Origin: Anaerolineales bacterium
GTDB lineage: Bacteria > Chloroflexota > Anaerolineae > Anaerolineales > UBA11579
DNA: 64,000 bases
Assembly (NCBI GenBank): GCA_019454165.1
Contig: CP075367.1
Coordinates: 1,776,805 to 1,840,804, forward strand
Reading direction: 5' to 3'
Shown here one piece after another: positions 24,448 through 32,661 of this stretch. Each line of letters starts with the position of its first letter. The first letter of the stretch is position 1. Under the pieces are notes generated by a model. That model made no database searches. It was not told where the DNA came from and saw only the letters and a list, made by a program, of their open reading frames with translations. The position numbers and the translations under genes were made by a program.

Positions 24448-25938
24448 CTACTCCCGATTGTTGAATGTAACTAGCTTCAGCTCCGTCATCTCTTCAATGG
24501 CATAGCGCAAACCTTCGCGGCCGAAGCCTGACTGCTTTACGCCGCCATACGGCATATGATCAATACGGAAGGTCGAGACGTCGTTCACCATCAAGCCACC
24601 GACCTCGATCTCCTCGAAAGCCTTGTTGACGATGTTCATATCCTTGGTGAAGATGCCGGCTTGCAGGCCAAAGTCTGACGCGCCCACGGAGTGGATCGCC
24701 TGATTGACGTCTGTGTACTGGAACAAGCCCACCAACGGGCCAAACACTTCCTGGCAAGAGACGTTCATGTCTTCCTGGAGCGAAGCCATCACCGTAGGTT
24801 CATACAGGTTGCCATCGCGTTTGCCGCCCGCCAGCACCTCGGCGCCGGCAGCCTTGGCGTCAGCGACCCATTCCTCGATGCGGTCGGCTGCCCCGCTATC
24901 GATCACGGGGCCAACATCGGTTTTCTCGTCCAGCGGATCGCCCACCACCAGCGCCTTGACGCGCGGGATCAGGTCATCCACAAAGTCTTCATAGATCTTG
25001 GCCGAGGCGTAGACGCGCTGCACCGAGATACATGACTGGCCGGCATACGAGAAGCCGCCCCAGGCCACACGCTCGGCCGCATACTTGACGTCCGCATCTT
25101 CGTGCACGATGACGCCGGCGTTGCCGCCCAGCTCCAGCGTGACGCGCTTCATGCCCGCCTTGCCTTTCAGGCTCCAGCCAACGGCCGGGCTGCCGGTAAA
25201 GGTCAGCAGCTTGATACGCGGGTCCTCGATCAGCGGGGCAGCATCTTTGGTGGCCGAGGTCACGACGGAATACCCGCCATCCGGCCAACCGGCCTCCTGG
25301 ATGATCTCGCCCAGTTTGAGCGCGCTCACCGGAGTGGCGCTGGCCGGGCGCAGCACGATCGGGTTGCCGGCTGCCATGGCGGGCGCCACCTTGTGCGCCA
25401 CCAGATTCAGCGGAAAGTTGAACGGGGCAATGCCCGCGATCGGCCCGAGCGGCACGCGGTGGATGTGGGCGACGCGGTTCTCGGTGCCCGGCAGCCAGTC
25501 GAGCGGCACGATCTCGCCATAGTGGCGTTTGGATTCCTCCGCCGCCACCTGGAAGGTATAAGCGGCCCGGTCGACTTCCAAACGGGCGGTGCGAATCGGC
25601 TTGCCAGCCTCCAGCGCGATCGTGCGCGCCAGGTCTTCCCGGCGCGCCAGGATGCCTTCGCTCACCTTCATGAGCACATCGGCTTTCTTCCACGAGGGCA
25701 GCTTGCGGGTCACTTCAAAGACGCGGGTCGCATCCGCAATGGCCTGCTCGATCTCCTTAGGGCCGGCGCGGTGCACTACGGCTACCAGCGCATCGTTGTA
25801 GGGGCTGCGCACTTCAATGGCGTCGCCAGTCTTGACCCACTGGCCGTTGAGCAACGCGCCATATTCGCCTAACTCAGATGTACCACCGCTGGCTTTGCGA
25901 GCTTCAGACCCGCGCAACCGCTTGATCTCTTCTGCCAT
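24448..25938 (-). CDS. Aldehyde dehydrogenase (NAD(P)+-dependent)
   Basis: 496-residue ALDH oxidising an aldehyde to its acid. Catalytic Cys303 in YAGQSCISVQR, general base Glu269 in TLELGGNAG, oxyanion-region APFNFPLN and the terminal GVKQSGFGREG motif are present. The usual Lys of the KPA cofactor motif is Arg197 (VLRPAS), which may affect cofactor preference. GQSC with SVQR resembles lactaldehyde/GAPN-like ALDHs. It is the last gene of the catabolic operon, seven bases after E2, with AAGGAG upstream. The true aldehyde is unknown; it could be a product of the dehydrogenase encoded upstream. Confidence 0.93.
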   Translation of the reverse strand: MAEEIKRLRGSEARKASGGTSELGEYGALLNGQWVKTGDAIEVRSPYNDALVAVVHRAGPKEIEQAIADATRVFEVTRKLPSWKKADVLMKVSEGILARREDLARTIALEAGKPIRTARLEVDRAAYTFQVAAEESKRHYGEIVPLDWLPGTENRVAHIHRVPLGPIAGIAPFNFPLNLVAHKVAPAMAAGNPIVLRPASATPVSALKLGEIIQEAGWPDGGYSVVTSATKDAAPLIEDPRIKLLTFTGSPAVGWSLKGKAGMKRVTLELGGNAGVIVHEDADVKYAAERVAWGGFSYAGQSCISVQRVYASAKIYEDFVDDLIPRVKALVVGDPLDEKTDVGPVIDSGAADRIEEWVADAKAAGAEVLAGGKRDGNLYEPTVMASLQEDMNVSCQEVFGPLVGLFQYTDVNQAIHSVGASDFGLQAGIFTKDMNIVNKAFEEIEVGGLMVNDVSTFRIDHMPYGGVKQSGFGREGLRYAIEEMTELKLVTFNNRE

Positions 25939-25944
25939 AGGGAA

Positions 25945-27336
25945 CTACTCCTTGATCTCGGCGGCTTCAATGAGGCCGGCCAGGGTGTCTAAGAATTGGG
26001 CGCCGCGCAAACCATCCAATACGCGGTGATCGCACGACAGGGTCAGCGCCAGCATCGGCCGGACGGCCGGCTGGCCGTCCACCGGAACCACGCGCTCCAC
26101 AATGCGCCCAACCGCCAGAATGGCGGCGTTGGGCGCATTGACGATGGCGGTGAAGCTGTCGATGGCATACATGCCCAGATTGCTGATCGTAAACGTGCCG
26201 CCCTGAATATCGGCGGGCAGCAATGACTTGCCATTGGCCTTCTGCACCAGCTCGGCGCGGCGCACGGCCACGTCTTGCAGGCTCAGCTTGTCGGCATCTG
26301 CCACCACGGGCACCACCAGGCCGTCCTCCACCCCCACCGCCAGGCCAATGTTGATGTGCTCGTTGGGCCAGATGGTGCGGCTGTGCCAGGTGGCGTTGAC
26401 ATTCGGGTGCTGCTCCAATGCCGCGGCGCAGAACTTGACCAGCAGGTCCGTGAAGGTGATCTTGGCTTCGCTGTTCGCCTGGGCAGTCTTGCGGGCCGCC
26501 ATCATATTGGTGGCATCCACCTCGCGGCTCAGCACAAAATGGGGAATGTCCTGCCAGCTCTCGGTGACGTGCTCAGCCATCACCTTCCACAGGCTGCTGA
26601 GCGGCGGGCCGGCGGGCTCTTGAGGAGCCGCGGCGGCTCCATCGCCATTCAATACATCGATCGCCAGCACGGCCCCCTCCGGCCCGCTGCCGCGCAGCAG
26701 GGCCAGATCGACGCCCATCTCCTGCGCCATGCGCTTGGCCTTGGGAGAGGCCAACACCTTCTCGCCCGCTGCGCGCGTCACCGGCGCAAAACCACCCATT
26801 GGGACGGCTCCCCGCATGCGGATGTATTCGCGCACGTCTTCCTTGCTGATGCGCCCGCCAGACGGGCGCACATGTGCCAAGTCCACGCCATGCTCGGCCG
26901 CGATCCGGGTCGCGATTGGGCTGGCGTTGACCACGACCGCGCCAGCCGGCACATAGCTCGGCGCAGCCTGCGGGCGGGCCGCCGGAGCGCTACCCCGGCT
27001 CGCCGGGGCCGGCTTGGTGGCCGCCGGCGCACTGGGCGCCGGAGCCGAGGCAGCTTTGAGCGCCGCCAGCAGCTCTTCACGCGGCGGGGCCAGCTCGCCC
27101 TCGGCCAATATCAGCGCAATGGCCTGCCCCACCGGCACGTCCTGCCCGGCAGTCGCAATAATGTTGGCCAGCACGCCGCTTTCGGTCGCGTCGATCGAAA
27201 CCGTCACTTTGTCAGTTTCGATCTCCATCAAGGGTTCGCCCTTGGCAACTACATCGCCTTCTTTTTTGAACCAGGCGAGTAGCTTGCCAGTCTCTTGCGC
27301 CATTCCCAGCGCGGGCATGATGACTTTAGTAGCCAG
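25945..27336 (-). CDS. Dihydrolipoamide acyltransferase (E2) of a 2-oxoacid/acetoin-type dehydrogenase, CTG start
   Basis: 463 residues if read from CTG 27336. One lipoyl domain (lipoylated Lys43 in EIETDKVTVSI), an Ala/Pro-rich linker, then two E3-binding modules in tandem (ASPIATRIAAEHGVDL and ASPKAKRMAQEMGVDL) and the catalytic domain ending with HRVLDG. It passes acyl groups from E1 to CoA. The start is assigned to CTG because AGGAGG lies five bases upstream, the in-frame stop TAG of E1beta is just before it, and CTG restores the normal E2 N-terminus ATKVIMPALGM; the first ATG (27318) would cut into the lipoyl domain. Confidence 0.9.
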   Translation of the reverse strand: MATKVIMPALGMAQETGKLLAWFKKEGDVVAKGEPLMEIETDKVTVSIDATESGVLANIIATAGQDVPVGQAIALILAEGELAPPREELLAALKAASAPAPSAPAATKPAPASRGSAPAARPQAAPSYVPAGAVVVNASPIATRIAAEHGVDLAHVRPSGGRISKEDVREYIRMRGAVPMGGFAPVTRAAGEKVLASPKAKRMAQEMGVDLALLRGSGPEGAVLAIDVLNGDGAAAAPQEPAGPPLSSLWKVMAEHVTESWQDIPHFVLSREVDATNMMAARKTAQANSEAKITFTDLLVKFCAAALEQHPNVNATWHSRTIWPNEHINIGLAVGVEDGLVVPVVADADKLSLQDVAVRRAELVQKANGKSLLPADIQGGTFTISNLGMYAIDSFTAIVNAPNAAILAVGRIVERVVPVDGQPAVRPMLALTLSCDHRVLDGLRGAQFLDTLAGLIEAAEIKE

Positions 27337-27345
27337 CCGGGCCTC

Positions 27346-28347
27346 CTAGGCAGCGCCGCACAGGGTCTTGGCCATCTCGAACACCGTATCCGGCGTCGGG
27401 ACGGTCAGGTCTTCCAATACCGGCGAGAACGGAATGGGCACATCCATAGCGCCCATGCGCTTCACGGGAGCATCCAGATAATAGAAGGCGCCATCGGCGA
27501 TCACCGAGGCCAGCTCGGCCGTGACGCCATAACGTTCGTAACCTTCATCCACCACGATCACGCGGCTGGTCTTCTTGGCCGAGTTGATCAGCGCGTCTTT
27601 GTCCAGCGGGAAGGTGCAGCGCGGGTCGACGATCTCAGCGCTGATGCCGATCTCGGCCAATTTATCCGCCGCCGCCAGCGAGACCTGCACCATGCTGCTG
27701 GTCGCCACAATGGTGATGTCGCTGCCCTCACGCTTCACATCCGCCACACCCAGCGGGATGATGTACTCCTCCTCAGGCACTTCGCCTTTCAACTGGTACA
27801 TCATCTTATCTTCGAAGAACACCACCGGGTTTTCGTCGCGGATGGCGCTCTTAAGCAAGCCCTTGGCGTCGTACGGCGTAGAGGGGATGACGACTTTGAT
27901 ACCAGGCACATGGCTGAACCAGGCATGCAGCGACTGTGAGTGCTGGGCCGCCGAGCGCCGCGTGGCGCCCATCGTCGTGCGCAGCACCATGGGCACTTTC
28001 AGCTTGCCGCCCGACATGTAGTGGATCTTGGCGGCCTGGTTGACCATCTGGTCCATGATCAGCGTGCTGAAATCGCCGAACATGATATCCACCACGGGGC
28101 GCATGCCCGTCATGGCGGCACCTACGCCGAGACCCGTGATGCCCGGCTCAGAAATGGGCGAGTCGATCACACGCTCCGGCCCGAACTCATCCACCAGCCC
28201 CTTGAGCACCTTGAACGCGGTGCCGGCTTCGGCCACGTCCTCGCCCATTACGTACACAGTCGGGTCGCGGCGCAGCTCTTCGGCCAGGGCCTCTTTGATG
28301 GCCTGGCCCATCGTGATCACGCGGCCGTTGCCGTTAGGCGTAGACAT
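27346..28347 (-). CDS. 2-oxoacid/acetoin dehydrogenase E1 beta subunit
   Basis: 333-residue transketolase-type subunit that pairs with E1 alpha to form the thiamine-diphosphate site. Landmarks: VYVMGEDVAEAGTAF, FGPERVIDSPISEPGITGLG, GMRPVVDIMFGDF, a central QSLHAWFSHVPG and C-terminal VVDEGYERYGVTAEL. ATG 28347 lies within the last codons of E1 alpha (14-base overlap), favouring equal production. The frame is open 36 bases further upstream but those codons belong to E1 alpha. Its stop codon is followed directly by the E2 ribosome-binding site. Confidence 0.94.
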   Translation of the reverse strand: MSTPNGNGRVITMGQAIKEALAEELRRDPTVYVMGEDVAEAGTAFKVLKGLVDEFGPERVIDSPISEPGITGLGVGAAMTGMRPVVDIMFGDFSTLIMDQMVNQAAKIHYMSGGKLKVPMVLRTTMGATRRSAAQHSQSLHAWFSHVPGIKVVIPSTPYDAKGLLKSAIRDENPVVFFEDKMMYQLKGEVPEEEYIIPLGVADVKREGSDITIVATSSMVQVSLAAADKLAEIGISAEIVDPRCTFPLDKDALINSAKKTSRVIVVDEGYERYGVTAELASVIADGAFYYLDAPVKRMGAMDVPIPFSPVLEDLTVPTPDTVFEMAKTLCGAA

Positions 28348-29353
28348 TCGTATCCACCTCGCTGGGGTCCGGGTACGGTGCATTCAGGGCGAACTCGGCG
28401 CCGCGCGCCACTTCGCTCTTCACATCCGCCTGGATGTGGTCGAGCACGCTCTGGTCAGACAGCTTCTGGTTAATGATCCAGTCTGCCAGGATCGTGATCG
28501 GGTCACGCTGCTGCCATTCGAGTTCTTCTTCTTTCGGGCGGTAGTAAGCCCGGTCAATATCGCCAACATGGTGACCGTGATAGCGGTAGGTATTGCACAC
28601 CAGGAAAGCCGGCCCTTCACCCTTGCGAGCGCGCTCCACCAAGCGAGTGGCCGCCTCGTTGACCACGCGGATGTCCTGGCCATCGATCTCCTCGGTGTAG
28701 ATACCGAAGGCTTCGGCTCGGCCGGTCAGGGTGCCCGCGGCGGTCTCGTTGTAGTGGGTGTACTCGTTGTACATATTGTTCTCGCACACAAAGATCACCG
28801 GCAGCTTCCACAACTGAGCCATGTTCATGGTCTCGTACAGCAAGCCCTGCCCCAGCGCGCCTTCACCAAAGAAGCACACCGCCACCTGGCCGGTGCCCAA
28901 CCGCTTAGCGCTGAAGGCTGCCCCGGCGGCGATGCCGGCGCTGCCGCCTACGATGGCGTTGGCGCCCAGGTTGCCATTGGCCTGGTCGGCAATGTGCATG
29001 GAGCCACCCTTGCCGCCACAGTAGCCGGCTGCCTTGCCAAGCAGCTCAGCGAACATGATGTCGACTGCCGCGCCCTTGGCGATGCAATGGCCGTGGCCAC
29101 GGTGCGTGCTGGTAATGTAGTCATCAGAGTTGAGCGCTTCGCACACGCCCACGGCGATGGCTTCTTCGCCAATATACAGGTGCGCCAACCCCGGCATCTT
29201 CGCCGAGGTGTAGAGCTCATTCACCTTATCTTCAAATTCACGGATTCGTACCATCTGCTCGTACATCTGCAGCAGGTCTTCGACATCCTCTTTTCCAGCC
29301 GGCTTGCCCGCAGGCTTGGTGCTCTTGGCCTTGGTGCCTTTTGCTTTCGCCAT
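28334..29353 (-). CDS. 2-oxoacid/acetoin dehydrogenase E1 alpha subunit
   Basis: 339-residue thiamine-diphosphate-binding subunit. TPP motif GEGALGQGLLYETMNMA running to VCENN, substrate-side residues HRGHGH and the phosphorylation-loop-like YRYHGHHVGD. Beta-chain partner follows. Compared with pyruvate dehydrogenase E1 alpha the GLAHLYIGEEAIAVG region is closer to acetoin dehydrogenase AcoA-type proteins, so the substrate could be a 2-oxoacid or a diketone/acetoin-like compound. It has a Lys/Ala-rich tail of 20 residues at the N-terminus. Start overlaps the preceding stop by one base (TAATG). No E3 gene is nearby. Confidence 0.93.
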   Translation of the reverse strand: MAKAKGTKAKSTKPAGKPAGKEDVEDLLQMYEQMVRIREFEDKVNELYTSAKMPGLAHLYIGEEAIAVGVCEALNSDDYITSTHRGHGHCIAKGAAVDIMFAELLGKAAGYCGGKGGSMHIADQANGNLGANAIVGGSAGIAAGAAFSAKRLGTGQVAVCFFGEGALGQGLLYETMNMAQLWKLPVIFVCENNMYNEYTHYNETAAGTLTGRAEAFGIYTEEIDGQDIRVVNEAATRLVERARKGEGPAFLVCNTYRYHGHHVGDIDRAYYRPKEEELEWQQRDPITILADWIINQKLSDQSVLDHIQADVKSEVARGAEFALNAPYPDPSEVDTNVYA

Positions 29354-30228
29354 TACTTCGCTCCCATGTGCTTTACAGCGTCGATCAAGATCGCAAAGTC
29401 TTTCTCGCCCCAGCCCTTTTCCTGGGCAACGGCCAGCACGCGTTGGGCTGTCTCGGTCGTCGGCAGCGCCACGCCCAGCTCAGCGCCCAGCTCCAAGGCC
29501 AGCTTAATGTCCTTCTGCATCATATCCACCGGATACCAGGCCACTTCGGGCAGGCTCACCAGCTGCGGCGCCTTGTACTTGACCAGCGGCGAGCCGATCA
29601 CGCTGTTGGTCAGTACTTCGATGGCCGTAGTGCGCGGGATGCCCGCTGCCTCAGCCAGCAAAATAGACTCGGCCAGGGCCAAGACTTGCACACCTACGCT
29701 AAGGTTGGTGGCCACCTTCATGGAAACCGCCAGGCCGCTGGCGCCTACATAGGTCGCCTTCGAGCCGATCGCCAGCAGCACCGGCTCGGCCGCCTTGAAA
29801 GCGGCCTCGTCGCCGCCCACCATCATGGTGAGCTGTCCGGCTTCCAAAGTTGCAATGCTGCCCGAGACCGGGCAGTCCAGCATCTGCGCGCCGGCCGCGG
29901 CGGCCAAGGCCGACAGCTCGCAGCTGGCCGCCGGGCTGACCGTGCTCATCTCTACCCAGGTCTTGCCCGTGCCCAGTGCAGCCAGCACGCCATCCGGCCC
30001 CTCGGCGATCTGACGCAGCGCAGCCGTGTCGCTGACGATGCTAAAGACGATCTCTGACGCTTCGGTCACTGCCCGCGGCGTATCGCCCCAGGCCATGCCG
30101 GCATCGAGCAAGTCTTGTGCTTTGGCCTTGGTTCGGTTGTAGCCGGTCACCTTGTGCCCGGCCGCCATTAGCCGCGTCACCATGCGGCTGCCCATCACCC
30201 CAAGACCAATGAAACCAACATTTGCCAT
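29353..30228 (-). CDS. Beta-hydroxyacid dehydrogenase (3-hydroxyisobutyrate dehydrogenase family)
   Basis: 291-residue NAD(P)-dependent enzyme that oxidises beta-hydroxyacids or reduces semialdehydes. N-terminal Rossmann motif GFIGLGVMGSRM, the family substrate motif DCPVSGSIATLEAGQLTMMVGG shortened here to DCPVSGS, and catalytic Lys in SGLAVSMKVATN. Length is typical (about 290). Third gene of the catabolic operon, 14 bases after the bicupin. The semialdehyde/hydroxyacid link to the aldehyde dehydrogenase and the E1/E2 complex suggests successive oxidation steps on one carbon skeleton, which is inference. Confidence 0.9.
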   Translation of the reverse strand: MANVGFIGLGVMGSRMVTRLMAAGHKVTGYNRTKAKAQDLLDAGMAWGDTPRAVTEASEIVFSIVSDTAALRQIAEGPDGVLAALGTGKTWVEMSTVSPAASCELSALAAAAGAQMLDCPVSGSIATLEAGQLTMMVGGDEAAFKAAEPVLLAIGSKATYVGASGLAVSMKVATNLSVGVQVLALAESILLAEAAGIPRTTAIEVLTNSVIGSPLVKYKAPQLVSLPEVAWYPVDMMQKDIKLALELGAELGVALPTTETAQRVLAVAQEKGWGEKDFAILIDAVKHMGAK

Positions 30229-30242
30229 CTATCTGTCTCCAA

Positions 30243-31091
30243 CTAGCCGGTGTGCTTGCCAGCCCAGTCTCTTTCAAATCGAAACGCTTCCTTGGCAGGC
30301 GGCAGCGGGGCCTGGGTTTCGATCCAGCGAACCGGCTCCTCGCCTACCTGCTCAAAGCTGTGAATGCAGCCCACACTGGTCCAGATCAGGTCGCCTGGTC
30401 CCAACTCATAGGTCTTCCCATCGGCAATCGCCTTTACGCGCCCACTAACGATGTAATACGACTCTTCAAAGGTATGGTCATGCGCATCGATCTTGGCGCC
30501 TGGCTGATACTGAATAAGAAACAGAGATTGGTGTGTAGCCCCAGACGAGCGGTCTACGAACATCTTGATCGCCACACCTGTGGTGGCATTGAAACCTTCC
30601 ATCTGGCCGGGCTCGCCAGGCTTGGGTAGCTGTGCTTCATCAAAGTGGCTCACCATCGTCTCCGCGGCCTGCGCCGGGTCTGGCGACTGGCCGCTGGCGG
30701 CCAACTCGCCTTGCACGAAGAAAGTGTCAGTCCCATCGGTACGTGGCTGCGGCGCCTGCATCTCAACCCAGCGGGCCGGCACACTGCCTTTGTTCTGCCA
30801 GGCGTGCGCAACCCCGGTCGGGATCAGGCCGTAGTGGCCCGGCCCCAGCTCGTAGGCGGCCTCGCCGATCTGGCAAATCAGGCTGCCCTCCAGAATATAG
30901 AAGCTCTCCTCGAACGCATGCAGGTGATGGCTGATGTGGCCGCCCGGCTCTAGCTGGCTGATGCCTGTACCCATGTGCACTGAGCCTATGCCGTTTTCCA
31001 CATATGTTTTTCGCGTGTAGCCAGCAGACTTGTCTGCGTACCCCGCAGGCACTGCGTTGGGCAACTGGTCAAGGTGAGTGGTGTGATGCAT
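30243..31091 (-). CDS. Second bicupin protein, (S)-ureidoglycine aminohydrolase-like
   Basis: 282 residues, two cupin barrels: PGGHISHHLHAFEESFYILEG and VAHAWQNKG, then PGAKIDAHDHTFEESYYIVSG and CIHSFEQVG. The pattern matches the bicupin at 15370-16275 and the two proteins share WVEM/QAPQPR and FRFERDW-like segments, so they are paralogues serving the two neighbouring operons. Metal-binding His and Glu residues are retained in both barrels. ATG 31091 is chosen since it lies 19 bases after the upstream stop; a longer frame would run into that gene. Confidence 0.78.
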   Translation of the reverse strand: MHHTTHLDQLPNAVPAGYADKSAGYTRKTYVENGIGSVHMGTGISQLEPGGHISHHLHAFEESFYILEGSLICQIGEAAYELGPGHYGLIPTGVAHAWQNKGSVPARWVEMQAPQPRTDGTDTFFVQGELAASGQSPDPAQAAETMVSHFDEAQLPKPGEPGQMEGFNATTGVAIKMFVDRSSGATHQSLFLIQYQPGAKIDAHDHTFEESYYIVSGRVKAIADGKTYELGPGDLIWTSVGCIHSFEQVGEEPVRWIETQAPLPPAKEAFRFERDWAGKHTG

Positions 31092-31110
31092 GGCGTTGGC
31101 CTGTGCGCGT

Positions 31111-32451
31111 TTACTGGTCGTCAGGCAGACCGGCCCCGCCGTAGTTGACCCCGGTGTAGTCAAGGTTGCGATGCGACTGGGTGTCACGTGTGGTGGGCAG
31201 CCAGCCGTTGGTGGTGAAGTAGCGCTTGCCCGCCACCATCAACTCCTCGGCCGGGAAGCGCGTGATCACTTCCACACCATCCTTGGTCACCACCATCTGC
31301 TCCTCAATGCGGGCAGCTGACCAGCCATCGCTGGCGGGCCAATACGTCTCGAGGGCGAAGACCATGCCCTCCTCGATTTCCTGCGGGCTGTCGAACGACA
31401 CCAGGCGGCTGAATACCGGCTTCTCCCAGATGCCTAGGCCCACACCGTGGCCGTATTGCAATGCGAAGCAGGATTCTTCGTTCGGGAAGCCGAACTCCTG
31501 CGCCTTGGGCCACAACTTGACCACGTCAGCAGTGGTCACGCCGGGGCGGATGGCGTCGATGGCCGCGTCCAGATAATAGCGACAGCGTTTATACGCATCC
31601 ACCTGGGCCTGTGAAGCCGAGCCGATGGCGAAGGTGCGGTAATAGCAAGTGCGATAGCCCATGTAAGAGTGCAGAATATCGTAGAAGGCCGGGTCGCCCG
31701 GGCGCATCACGCGATCACTGAAGATATGCGGGTGCGGGCTGCAGCGCTCGCCGGAGATGGCGTTGACGCCTTCCACATGCTCAGACCCGAGTTCATACAG
31801 CACTTTATTCACCAGCGCTACGGCTTCGCTCTCCCTGACGCCGGGCTTCATAAAGCGATACAGCTCTTCGTAGGCAGCGTCCACCATCATGCAGGCCATG
31901 TTGAGCAAGGTTACTTCGTCTTGGGTCTTGATGACGCGCGCATCCAGCATCAGCTGCTGGCCGTCCACCACATTGATGCCCTCTTTTTGCAGAGCGAACA
32001 GCACCGGCGGCTCAACCATATCCACGCCCACCGGCTCGTTCTGCAGGCCGCGCTCTTCGAGTTCAATGCGGATCTTGCGGGCTACGTCCTCCGCCCGCAT
32101 GGCCCCCGGGGGCATGGCGCCGCGCAGGGTGGAGATGCCGGCGCGGGAGCGCCCCTCGCCCAGCCAGGGGGCGTAGAGTGTGTGATGCTTGGCCGCGGAG
32201 CCAAAATCCCAGTTAATCGGCTCATCATCCTGCGGCAACAGGCAGAAGCGCCCCAGCTTATCGATGGCCCAGGTGCCAATGGTGGTATTGGTGATGTAGC
32301 GAATGTTGTTCATGTCGAAGCACAGCAAGGCGCCGATGTTCGACTCCTTGAGCTTCGCCTTGATGCGAGCCAGACGTTCCGTGCGCAACCGTTCGAAATC
32401 AACACGTTGCTCCCAATCCACACCCATTGTTCCGTACGTTCGCAAATCCAT
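31111..32451 (-). CDS. M24 (pita-bread) family hydrolase, creatinase/aminopeptidase-P-like, altered metal site
   Basis: 446 residues: an N-terminal creatinase domain (about 1-170) and a C-terminal pita-bread fold with GHGVGLGIWE (His335), EEGMVFALE (Glu368) and ARIEEQMVV. Of the two aspartates expected in the metal site, Asp258 (FYDIL) is present but the second is Cys269 (YRTCYYRTF). Loss of metal ligands is typical of non-peptidase members such as creatinase. It is therefore more likely a C-N hydrolase or lyase of a small metabolite than a peptidase. First gene of the catabolic operon, behind a strong promoter and an AAAGGA ribosome-binding site. Confidence 0.85.
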   Translation of the reverse strand: MDLRTYGTMGVDWEQRVDFERLRTERLARIKAKLKESNIGALLCFDMNNIRYITNTTIGTWAIDKLGRFCLLPQDDEPINWDFGSAAKHHTLYAPWLGEGRSRAGISTLRGAMPPGAMRAEDVARKIRIELEERGLQNEPVGVDMVEPPVLFALQKEGINVVDGQQLMLDARVIKTQDEVTLLNMACMMVDAAYEELYRFMKPGVRESEAVALVNKVLYELGSEHVEGVNAISGERCSPHPHIFSDRVMRPGDPAFYDILHSYMGYRTCYYRTFAIGSASQAQVDAYKRCRYYLDAAIDAIRPGVTTADVVKLWPKAQEFGFPNEESCFALQYGHGVGLGIWEKPVFSRLVSFDSPQEIEEGMVFALETYWPASDGWSAARIEEQMVVTKDGVEVITRFPAEELMVAGKRYFTTNGWLPTTRDTQSHRNLDYTGVNYGGAGLPDDQ

Positions 32452-32556
32452 GTTGCCATCCTTTCAAACGGAAACTACAGAAATGACTGCTGGCGTTGCA
32501 TCATGCCCGCGCGGCTAAATTCTCACCGGCGAGTTATGTTTCGTGTAATTGAACGC

Positions 32557-32584
32557 ATTATAGTAGCAAACACCGCCCTGTCAA
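32557..32584 (-). promoter_or_regulatory. Promoter of the catabolic operon
   Basis: Minus strand TTGACA (32584-32579), 16-base spacer, TATAAT (32562-32557): both hexamers are perfect. The leader is about 105 bases. The remaining 210-base intergenic region also holds the start of the divergent regulator; no clear palindrome of the 22875 type is visible in it. Confidence 0.85.
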
Positions 32585-32661
32585 CCAGGATTGAACGCAC
32601 TGAACACTATTTGGCGTGGCATATTTACCATTCCTGTATTAGACTGTACAAATCCCTAACC

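Noticed and set aside
31669-32661. Long N-terminal extension of the XRE-cupin regulator
   Set aside because: The upstream part is antisense to the M24 gene and its translation has no domain; ATG 32662 opens the HTH domain directly.
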